Assembly: GCF_000210295.1 (NCBI RefSeq) | Contig: NC_026740.1 | Span: 1,743,691 to 1,807,690, forward strand | Reading direction: 5' to 3' | From: Trypanosoma brucei gambiense DAL972 | Taxonomy: Eukaryota > Euglenozoa > Kinetoplastea > Trypanosomatida > Trypanosomatidae | Length of the DNA stretch: 64,000 nucleotides | Shown here: positions 33,139 to 40,463 of the stretch, one piece after another | Layout: each line of letters starts with the position of its first letter | How positions within the stretch are numbered: the first letter of the stretch is position 1 | Position numbers and translations under genes: made by a program | The notes under the pieces: model-generated | Told to the model about the DNA's origin: nothing | Seen by the model: the letters and a program-made list of their open reading frames with translations, nothing else | Database searches by the model: none

Positions 33139-34443
33139 TTAGCGTTGCCCCTGACACTCCACGCACACAAGAATACCAAACACGTCAGACAGCTGGCACA
33201 CACCTGCGCCCGTCAGCAATGCACACGGGTAGTGATACGACCGTCTCCCGCAACGTGCACACGGCACAAGGCAAGCGCCAATCTTTATGCGGCAGAAGCT
33301 ACAAATAGTCTCGCTGTCACCTGCGTGCAAACTCTGAAGTACGGTAGCCGCAACATTCAATGTCAGAGCGTTTGCCCCCTCGATTATGCGGCGCCGGAGC
33401 ATACACCACTCCAGGCACGTCTGGTGCAGCAGCACTGCGGGGAGCTCCGAAGAAGGTCCCCCATCACTTTGTTGTCCTCCGCACGCAGCACCCTCCCTCG
33501 TATTGACGTCCGATCCGTTGCTGAGGCTGGGGGAGGCCTGACCGAAGGCCCCGAAGCGCAGCTTCCACAGCGGACCTAATCTCAGCCCAAGCGTCCGTTG
33601 GCTAACCAAACGAACCTGCCCCTCGTTACAAGAAGGATCCATGGTGAGCACATGCCGCAGAAGCTTTGAAACCTGTTGACGATCAGATATGTCAAGACCA
33701 CATAAAGCACATGTTCCCTGGTATACAAGTGCATAACCGCCCGCGCCCTCCACCCGTATGATACACCGCTCAACTTCCACACGATAACTCTGCGGTTGGT
33801 GTTGTGGTGGTGGAAGTACCTCCTCTGCGGACGGCCATGTCTGCCGTTGAGCCTGCTGCTGCAGAGGTGGCATCGTAGTGGATACAGGCTGAGATCGTCC
33901 CTCCCCCGCTATCGAGGGCTGCACGGTCGGGGCCCCCGCCATCTGACTCCCCAAACTCATTCCGTTCTCATGCAAATGGGTGAGCGGCGTCGACGGCGTC
34001 GAGGGTTCCGTCTCACCGGGATCTAGGGAACTGTTTGGAGCCGTTGCTTGCGGATCCGCTCCGTTAACTCTGGGAAATGACGAAACGGGTGCATTGTCGG
34101 TCGTTGGTGGAGCAAGCAACGCATTATTTGTGGCTTTCCCCCCACCCTTAGAAGCAACAGCAAAGGTGGTATCGCCTTGGCTCTGCGGAACGTCGGCAGC
34201 GCCGCCTAAGCTGCGCACAAAAGAAACCAACTTGGCAAGAGCTGGGAGCGGCCTGGCCTGCCGAATGTTCTGGACTGATGAGTTGCAGAGCGGGCACATT
34301 GGGCGGCCACTGATGCAACGATCAGCGCAGTTAGCGCAGTAAACGTGTCCGCACCTAAAGCACATAGGGCGATCCATAAGATCAAAGCATACGGGGCACG
34401 AAAGAGTCCCCTGCGCTAGCTCAAATAAAGCCCGGGCAGCCAT
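33139..34443 (-). CDS. RING finger protein with extended PHD domain (BRCA1/BARD1-like, no BRCT)
   Basis: 434 residues from the first ATG at 34443; the frame runs eight more codons to a TTG. Residues 16-53 form a C3HC4 RING (C16, C19, C31, H33, C36, C39, C50, C53), so E3 ubiquitin-ligase activity is predicted. The helix after the RING (ARPLPALAKLVSFVRSL) resembles BRCA1/BARD1. A disordered Pro/Ser/Gln-rich middle (about 85-220) leads to a Cys/His-rich C-terminus: CALC near 235, an HQTCLEWC region, then CSFC...CARC...YHYPCA...CVEC, the order of an extended PHD as in plant BRCA1/BARD1. No BRCT repeats follow; the protein ends just after the last Cys pair. A role in chromatin or DNA repair is inference. 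Confidence 0.82.
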   Translation of the reverse strand: MAARALFELAQGTLSCPVCFDLMDRPMCFRCGHVYCANCADRCISGRPMCPLCNSSVQNIRQARPLPALAKLVSFVRSLGGAADVPQSQGDTTFAVASKGGGKATNNALLAPPTTDNAPVSSFPRVNGADPQATAPNSSLDPGETEPSTPSTPLTHLHENGMSLGSQMAGAPTVQPSIAGEGRSQPVSTTMPPLQQQAQRQTWPSAEEVLPPPQHQPQSYRVEVERCIIRVEGAGGYALVYQGTCALCGLDISDRQQVSKLLRHVLTMDPSCNEGQVRLVSQRTLGLRLGPLWKLRFGAFGQASPSLSNGSDVNTREGAACGGQQSDGGPSSELPAVLLHQTCLEWCMLRRRIIEGANALTLNVAATVLQSLHAGDSETICSFCRIKIGACLVPCARCGRRSYHYPCALLTGAGVCQLSDVFGILVCVECQGQR

Positions 34444-34507
34444 GGGGGGAACAGTACGTGGCAACAAGCCAAATGCGTATGTAGACGCTCCTCAGACTGG
34501 ACAAAGC

Positions 34508-34530
34508 CTGCAAACGTGAAATGAAAAGAA
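34508..34530 (-). promoter_or_regulatory. Probable trans-splice acceptor of the RING-ePHD gene
   Basis: Minus strand: a T/C-rich stretch ending in TTTGCAG with the AG at 34509-34508. 5' UTR of about 64 nt to the ATG at 34443, which excludes the upstream TTG as start only weakly, since TTG lies within the leader. Confidence 0.5.
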
Positions 34531-35074
34531 TAAGACTATCCCCGCCAACCTTGTAGAACAGGTAAGCTGATGTTGTTCAACCGAGTCACCTCATACACTC
34601 CGTAGGTGAGGAATAAGGTCTCCTCAGCCTTCTTACTCCCGCCTGCGCAAAACAGTGGACCGAGGTGCGAATGCACGGAAGGGGGAAACTAGACGTGAAA
34701 GCACAACAAGTGAGTGAGCCTTCTGTCGTGCGATCTTTCCACCTTTTCCCCTTGTAATCTGGGACAGCTTAGAACAGGGGCTATGAAGATATTTCTAACC
34801 ACAGGGTCGGGGAAGAAAGAGAAGAGATTTTCCATTTTACCTCTGCTGCAACGAACAACGAAAAAGTGAGACAAAACCGCCAGCACGGGTCGGCATGGCA
34901 TCGCCAAGCTGAATAGGTATATGTGAAAGAACGGGGAGGCAAACACACTTGGCAAAGCTGGCAGCCAAAAACCTTCCGCATGGCCACGAAGGGACAAACA
35001 TTTTGTAAACGTGAACATCACGACAAACCCCGCAGAACAGTTGAGAGAGAATTCAACTGAAGTTATGAGCTGCG
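34531..35074. other. Intergenic region, SmD3-like gene to RING-ePHD gene
   Basis: No credible gene. The 129-residue open frame over 34689-35078 is Phe/Cys-rich, lacks an ATG near a splice site and overlaps the end of the SmD3-like gene; taken as 3' UTR. Confidence 0.5.
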
Positions 35075-35695
35075 TCACTCTTTCTTTGCTTTGGTCCGTT
35101 TGGGAGGGTCTCCCGCCTTCCCCACCAGCGATTGGGGCTTGACTGGGAGCTGCTTCCGCCGGCGGCGCTCCATGCGATTCTTCTGCCGTTCTAAATTAAT
35201 TTGCCGCCTCACCTTCATCACCATTGATTTGAAAGCGCCGTGGAGCACACGAGTGGCATTTCCCTCCCCCTGCGGGAACCGTATCATCAGTAAATTGCCA
35301 CTCCGCACCAGCACAGAGCCGACGTATTCACGCCGCGTAGAGGGGCTTGCAGCAGGTGCTGGGAACCCATGCATCGTCAGGAGAGACCGCTCCACATCAC
35401 AGAGGCGCTCACGTCTCTTGGTTGCCTCCGTAAGCGTGACATTGTAGAATTCATCCATGGCAACAAGCCTCCCTTCATACACGTAGCCGTGGGTTGTCTC
35501 CACCTCGACACGCAGTGGTGCAGAGACAACACGAGCCTCACCGGCCCTCGTCCCGTCCTTCTCAGTTCCTGTCGGGCTCTCGCCCTGGCCTAATGACTGG
35601 TCATTACACTGCTGATGCATCTCAAGGAACTCTCTAATGACAGCAGCGGGTAAGGGGTCCTGTGACCTGGTCGGTCTACTCGCCTCTACCGACAT
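35075..35695 (-). CDS. Sm-fold RNA-binding protein, SmD3-like
   Basis: 206 residues from the ATG at 35695. The Sm1 motif is clear at about residues 60-92 (PLRVEVETTHGYVYEGRLVAMDEFYNVTL) and Sm2 near 122-140 with the RSGNLLMIRFPQ core (the R-x-G of the RNA pocket). About 28 residues separate the two motifs, longer than in human SmD3, and there is a 55-residue acidic/polar N-terminal extension plus a basic RRRRKQLPVKP C-terminal tail suited to RNA or nuclear import. Sm proteins form heptameric rings on snRNAs; trypanosomes also have snRNA-specific Sm variants. I cannot tell whether this is a canonical ring member, a variant or an unrelated LSm. The frame upstream of 35695 crosses the splice site and is not coding. 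Confidence 0.75.
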   Translation of the reverse strand: MSVEASRPTRSQDPLPAAVIREFLEMHQQCNDQSLGQGESPTGTEKDGTRAGEARVVSAPLRVEVETTHGYVYEGRLVAMDEFYNVTLTEATKRRERLCDVERSLLTMHGFPAPAASPSTRREYVGSVLVRSGNLLMIRFPQGEGNATRVLHGAFKSMVMKVRRQINLERQKNRMERRRRKQLPVKPQSLVGKAGDPPKRTKAKKE

Positions 35696-35729
35696 GATGT
35701 CGCACCACGCGTGCGCACAACCCTTTATA

Positions 35730-35770
35730 CTGGTAGGTGATCCGGAGAAATAAAACCAATTTAAAAAAAA
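35730..35770 (-). promoter_or_regulatory. Probable trans-splice acceptor of the SmD3-like gene
   Basis: Minus strand: a T-rich tract (35736-35770) followed by AG at 35731-35730. The spliced leader would join at 35729, a 34-nt 5' UTR, which fixes the start at 35695 rather than at the far end of the open frame. Confidence 0.6.
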
Positions 35771-36280
35771 GTGGCATGAGTGACAACAAAAGGATAAGCA
35801 GTGGTGGCCACAATAGGGTGTCGGGACCGAACAGAGGGGGTAGTGGCTGCAAATGAAAATAACCCCGGACGAAGTAAGGGAAAAAACGCGCAACTCTCTA
35901 CAAGTGTAGTATGGATCTATCTATAAGCGACTACACCGATACATGCGTATATGCAGCACCCGCTACCTCTGTGGAGGTAAGACGACACATCAGAGGATCC
36001 TTTTTTCCCCCACCCGTCCACCGGTGCGAAAAAACCGAAGCAAATATATATAACCTCAAGAAGCCCGTCCCTTCCCGTCCCAATGTTGGCACCAACATCT
36101 AAGAAACACGTATTGTCTGAAACTTTTGCCGCACGCAGTGCGGCCATATTACAGCATTTGCGACGCGCAGCGATAGGGAGACCTGATAGCTACCATGACG
36201 ATTCGCCTCGTTTCTTTTGTGTTCAACGGCACAAAGACCGAAGCGAGACCCGATGCACACATCCACAGAAACAATAAGTC
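35771..36280. other. Intergenic region, CFAP20-domain gene to SmD3-like gene
   Basis: No gene seen; expected 3' UTR of the CFAP20-domain gene. Confidence 0.55.
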
Positions 36281-39184
36281 CTACATCGGCATTTGGGTGG
36301 GACCTGTCATGTATGTGTTAGACCGAATGTCCAAGTAGCACTTCAGAATCGGGTCAAACACAAGGTATTCATCAGCCTTCTCCGCGGGCGCTCCTTGTCG
36401 GTGCTTTGAGCCATTACCGCAACTTGTCACTGCTGTGGGGTGGAGAGCGGACACATAACCAGAAGATGCAAACGGCCCCCCAGAGTCACGCACTTCAGTC
36501 ACCCGTGTTGCTCGCTCCGCCGCGACGGCATTGGGGACCCCATTACGAACGGGCCGTCGCATCGTGCTGCGGCCTGACGATGTAGGAAAAGGTGCCTGTT
36601 GTTGATGTCGGGAGTGCGCTGACGGGGTTGGCGAGAGGGGGGGAAGTGAGGCACAACGCGATACTAAGTCCTCCCGGCCCCTTGGTATGAAGTTAGTGCA
36701 ACTATTTCTGCGAGCAGTGTTCTCACAGTCACCGAGGCCCCCGCGCCCGCTGTCAAGGACCATGAACCGGCGGTTTGGATCAAAGACGGTGCCACCGGAT
36801 GCGGGAGTTCTTCTATAATCTACTGCACTCAAGCTGCTCTCCTCATCCACACTGCAACCACACCGCTGTGAATGAAGCGGTGTAACAGTGGTCGTTGCCG
36901 TTCCTAAAGCAGAGCTGTATCGCTGGGAGCTGTGGAAAGTAACGGCCGAATGATCCAACGATTGCGTCGGTGTCTGCGTTAACGGTCCTTCGATAGCATC
37001 ATTTGTCGCGAATGTCGATTGAGGCACCCCCGTCGGTGCAAACGCGGCGTGCTCACCAAGTCGCCCGACCCTGATTACTACTCTGCCCTCATTTCGCCCC
37101 GATTTTTCCTCCACTGGTGTTGTTAGAAGAGAAGACGAAACCATAGGCGTATCCTTCTCCGCTTGCGGTGTGGCCCCAAGGTCGTTCCACTCCAGCGTTG
37201 GACCCTGTTCCCCCACCTCAGGTAGCGGAGATAATGAACCACCAGCGTCGAAGGAATCAAAACACAGTCGGTCTACGTTGTGAACGCTGCTGCGTGGTGC
37301 CATGGGGGGCTTTGCGTCAAGTTCAGGTGTGTTCTCCGCCGGGACAACGATCGCTGGATGATCACGGGAAGACGACATGCGAATGATGTTCACGGTAAAA
37401 CGCTCGTCCTCATCGGTTTCATCACAGGTGGGGCTAGCACAGTTGTTGCAATTTTTACCCCCGCCTCTTACCTCCCTGGCGTCGGTCGAGTAAACAGGAT
37501 CCGCGGCAATCCCACTGCCAGATGTGGCCCTTTTCGATTGCGACCGTTGCGAACAGGGTAGACGCTGTTGCACGCCGTGGTTGAAACTCGCTACCGTGGA
37601 AGTCATCTGCTCAGTGGAGGAATAAGAATGAGGTACCTCATTTTGAACTTCATTCCCCAGCCCATCATCTATTCGCTGCACGCTAGCAGTTTCGCCCCGG
37701 CTGAGCGCGCTGTTTGAACCATAACTCCGGTCAGGATAGACTATGCTCTCACCAATTAGTTCCTGAATGCGTCTGACGCGTTCCCTCATCAAGTTGAGTG
37801 AATTCTGTCCTTCAGAAGCGCTGAACAGGTTTTGAGGGGTACTTTCCACATTTTCTATGGCACTCGACAAATGTAAAGGCTGCGATACCTTTGTGGCTTT
37901 CAACCCGCCTGTCTGCACTTGGACTCTCCTCTCCAACGGGAGAGACTGAGAGCCTACCACCAGCCCCTGCTCTGCGACAACGTGCACGTTCCCCCCGGCT
38001 CGCGGTACGGAGGAAAAGTTAGAATGTGCAAGCTGCTCTCGGGTCCGCCGATCCCCATCAAAATTAACTTCCGCGAAGGGAAAGTGGCGAGGATCATCCG
38101 CATGTGTAGATGGTCCTCCCCCACTAAAACGGTGACCATCCACACGAAGGGACGTGCCAGGGTGTCGCTGCTTGGCAACTCTTGTTACAGAGTCTTTCGC
38201 AGAAAGAACGGCTAAAGGTGATGAGGTTTGAGCTACAGATGCTGCAACGGACGGCTGCGTGCGCGGGGGGCAAAGCGGTGGAGAGCCACTGCTGCCATTC
38301 TTAATTGGGGCAGGTGAAGCGAGTTGTTCGAACGCCTCAAATGGGCAGTAAGGTAGCTCCTCTGTGCCCCCTGTCGATGCACACCCAATCCCCTGCGAAG
38401 GTAACTGCTGAGGCTCCGGTTGTGACTCAACCAAGAAGTCCTCCTCACATGTACGGATGATCCGCCAATTGACCGGCACCTCCTCCGGAAGTCGGAGAGA
38501 GAGTGGCCATTCTGCTGCGAGCACATCCTCTACAACACCATCCTGATCTATTGGGGGCGTTTGTGGCATACCCAACAGACGGCGGACACGACAAACGCTG
38601 CTGCAGGTTAGCGTGAACTGGAGCAGCTTACGAGACTGAAAAAGTTCGGGGGGCGAGACACGACCGCCCGAGTCCCCATAAAGAGCAGCATGTATTCGGG
38701 GGACGTCGAACACAATGTTGGACCACACACGAGGAGTGGCACACTTCAGAGGAACCTTAACGTGCTGCGCGCAGCGCTGCAGCTTCTGAAAGCTGTTACT
38801 AAATATTATACGTCGCCTCCCCATCCTGTCCTGAAGAAGCAACTCGATCGTTAGAGTGAAACCGACGCGCGTGGGTTCCTCGCAGAATAACTGAAGTATA
38901 ATCACACGTTGAGACGCCAGTGCCGAGCCATGACCCCCACTCTTTATCCCCGCACTACCGTGGCCACCCCTTGAGCGGGACGCGGTTGTCGCCAAGAAGG
39001 AGACGTGAGAAGACGGCGATATTCGAAGTAGTTGTGACCTTGTAGTTTTGTCATAGGAACAAGTGGCACTTCCACCCACTATATCCAAAGCAGCAAGCGG
39101 TTTCGAGCCCTGTGGACTGTACAGTACATACGATGGCACGACTGTATCAGCCGCCGTCCCTGATGCGACAGTGTGCGCTTTCAT
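36281..39184 (-). CDS. CFAP20-domain protein (CFAP20DC-like)
   Basis: 967 residues, ATG at 39184. Residues about 15-215 match the CFAP20 (DUF667) fold: GSKPLAALDIVGG near 25, an IELLLQDRMGRRRIIFSNSF strand pair, then VWSNIVFDV, and FTLTCSSVCRVRRL, aligned in order with CFAP20 segments. CFAP20 itself is a microtubule inner protein of doublets; longer proteins with this domain (CFAP20DC/C3orf67 type) are less studied. The remaining 750 residues are low complexity, Ser/Thr/Pro-rich, and probably disordered; the last 35 residues (EYLVFDPILKCYLDIRSNTYM) look conserved and may be a docking element. No membrane segment. A flagellar role is inferred from the domain and fits other flagellar genes in the array. 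Confidence 0.82.
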   Translation of the reverse strand: MKAHTVASGTAADTVVPSYVLYSPQGSKPLAALDIVGGSATCSYDKTTRSQLLRISPSSHVSFLATTASRSRGGHGSAGIKSGGHGSALASQRVIILQLFCEEPTRVGFTLTIELLLQDRMGRRRIIFSNSFQKLQRCAQHVKVPLKCATPRVWSNIVFDVPRIHAALYGDSGGRVSPPELFQSRKLLQFTLTCSSVCRVRRLLGMPQTPPIDQDGVVEDVLAAEWPLSLRLPEEVPVNWRIIRTCEEDFLVESQPEPQQLPSQGIGCASTGGTEELPYCPFEAFEQLASPAPIKNGSSGSPPLCPPRTQPSVAASVAQTSSPLAVLSAKDSVTRVAKQRHPGTSLRVDGHRFSGGGPSTHADDPRHFPFAEVNFDGDRRTREQLAHSNFSSVPRAGGNVHVVAEQGLVVGSQSLPLERRVQVQTGGLKATKVSQPLHLSSAIENVESTPQNLFSASEGQNSLNLMRERVRRIQELIGESIVYPDRSYGSNSALSRGETASVQRIDDGLGNEVQNEVPHSYSSTEQMTSTVASFNHGVQQRLPCSQRSQSKRATSGSGIAADPVYSTDAREVRGGGKNCNNCASPTCDETDEDERFTVNIIRMSSSRDHPAIVVPAENTPELDAKPPMAPRSSVHNVDRLCFDSFDAGGSLSPLPEVGEQGPTLEWNDLGATPQAEKDTPMVSSSLLTTPVEEKSGRNEGRVVIRVGRLGEHAAFAPTGVPQSTFATNDAIEGPLTQTPTQSLDHSAVTFHSSQRYSSALGTATTTVTPLHSQRCGCSVDEESSLSAVDYRRTPASGGTVFDPNRRFMVLDSGRGGLGDCENTARRNSCTNFIPRGREDLVSRCASLPPLSPTPSAHSRHQQQAPFPTSSGRSTMRRPVRNGVPNAVAAERATRVTEVRDSGGPFASSGYVSALHPTAVTSCGNGSKHRQGAPAEKADEYLVFDPILKCYLDIRSNTYMTGPTQMPM

Positions 39185-39244
39185 AGTTCAACTAACTAAA
39201 CAGTGGTACTTTCCAGGGTATGCAATATATATGCTCGAACCCAT

Positions 39245-39248
<4 letters not shown>

Positions 39249-39282
<34 letters not shown>
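39249..39282. repeat. (AT)n microsatellite in the 5' UTR region of the CFAP20-domain gene
   Basis: 34 bp of alternating AT located 65 bp upstream of the start codon and downstream of the predicted splice acceptor, so it would be transcribed into the mature 5' UTR. Confidence 0.9.
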
Positions 39283-39286
<4 letters not shown>

Positions 39287-39384
39287 GTATTCTAATTGCC
39301 TCCCCACGGCAGAGGTTGCAGTCAAGGAAACACCGTACCAACGTCAATCCTGCCGCTCCTGTGGGGTACAAAGCGCTCAAGCGG

Positions 39385-39457
39385 AAGGAATAAAAGAAAA
39401 TACAGGAGAAAGGGAGTAAGAAGGAATAAAAGAAAATACAGGAGAAAGGGAGTAAGA
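39385..39457 (-). repeat. Exact 36-bp tandem duplication of the pyrimidine tract upstream of the CFAP20-domain gene
   Basis: Bases 39385-39421 repeat exactly at 39421-39457 (period 36). On the sense (minus) strand the unit is a pyrimidine-rich block of C/T with few purines, the type of tract that directs trans-splicing. The first AG downstream is at 39377-39376, so the duplication doubles the tract for the gene starting at 39184. Confidence 0.9.
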
Positions 39458-39702
39458 GCCAACTGGTAAGGCCACCGCACGCGCGACCGGCTGCACAGCA
39501 GAAGGTGAAGCAAAGATTCTGGTGAAACGTGGGTCCAGCCAAGCAAAGGGCAAAGAAAAACGCGTGGTTACGCGCAATGTGAAATCCAAAGATTAAAAAA
39601 AAAAATTAGTCTGTAGCAAGTAACAAATGTATGTGAGGACGAAAAGAAACAATAACAACACAGACACCAAGAATAGCAATGGCAGCAAAACCAAAAAAAA
39701 TG
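39458..39702. other. Intergenic spacer, small unknown gene to CFAP20-domain gene
   Basis: Short spacer (under 300 bp) holding the 3' UTR of the small gene; an A run lies at about 39595-39604. Nothing else seen. Confidence 0.5.
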
Positions 39703-40215
39703 TTATATGAAAATTTGCGGGTAAGCACCTCGCAATTCAGAAATAAGCTGCTCTGTTGTTTTCCGTCTGGATAGCGGAGCATCTGCTCTGGTTGCGCTGA
39801 ATCCTGCAGTAACGTTCACCACACGAGAAGTCATGGATGACCCTGCCAGCTCCACACTGCTCACCTCCTCCGCCGCATTATCATCGATACAATCGACGCC
39901 GCTAAACAGGGTGTACGGAATTAAATGGAGCCTTGTGGTACCCTCAATTTGCGTGATATATTGGCCGATAACCACCTCAGTTCCTATTTCCCACGCCGCT
40001 CCGTTGTCAGCCTCCACCATCATCTTAAAAACTTTATTGGGAAGTAGTCCAGTACCAGACACAACACCGACTGCTTTACGGCTGATGCCATCGACAAGTG
40101 TTGCCCTATCGAAGTTGACGTACAGCCAACCATTCATCCAGCGGCGTCGCTTTGGATTACACTTGTTCAAAGCGTATAAAACGTTGAATGAGGAAGCTTC
40201 ATTAGCAACTGGCAT
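39703..40215 (-). CDS. Small protein of unknown function
   Basis: 170 residues from the first ATG at 40215; the longer frame to a TTG at 40287 crosses the splice tract. Family not recognised. Residues 20-105 look like a compact beta-rich domain (RRRWMNGWLYVNF, VSGTGLLPNKVFKMMVEADNG, EVVIGQYITQIEG), conceivably an OB-fold, but this is a guess. The C-terminal 60 residues are polar with an RRKTTEQLISELRG helix. Only 250 bp separate its start from the stop of the upstream 1456-residue gene, and a 95-nt AG-free pyrimidine tract ends in AG at 40219-40218, leaving just two bases before the ATG. If such a short leader is not used, translation could start at Met27 (MNGWLYVNF). Confidence 0.7.
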   Translation of the reverse strand: MPVANEASSFNVLYALNKCNPKRRRWMNGWLYVNFDRATLVDGISRKAVGVVSGTGLLPNKVFKMMVEADNGAAWEIGTEVVIGQYITQIEGTTRLHLIPYTLFSGVDCIDDNAAEEVSSVELAGSSMTSRVVNVTAGFSATRADAPLSRRKTTEQLISELRGAYPQIFI

Positions 40216-40463
40216 GTCTTTAAAAAAAAAAAGCAGAAAAGCAACGGAAAAAAGCGTGCGAAGGGAAGAGACATCCAACGGTGACAAGACAAAAAAAGAG
40301 AGGAGAAATCTCCAATCAACTCACCAGGTGGCACCTCTACTTGCACTGATGATAATTGTGCTTTGCCGGGGAAACAAGAGAGTGTCCACAAGCAATCATG
40401 CGGATGGCACCCGCTCAACCGTTTCAAAACTTATATACGCGGGTAATATGCTATGTTCAAAGG

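Noticed and set aside
33079..33579. 166-residue open frame on the plus strand
   Set aside because: Antisense shadow of the RING-ePHD gene on the non-coding strand of this array.
35917..36147. Frame with DVGANIGTG, resembling a methyltransferase glycine loop
   Set aside because: Only nine residues match, the frame is 76 codons, and no other methyltransferase motif follows.
40216..40427. Possible cis-spliced intron joining an upstream open frame to the 170-residue protein (GTGAGT near 40320, AG at 40218; frame stays open across the junction)
   Set aside because: The upstream frame has no ATG before a stop, and only two cis-introns are established in T. brucei. A pyrimidine tract for trans-splicing explains the same bases.
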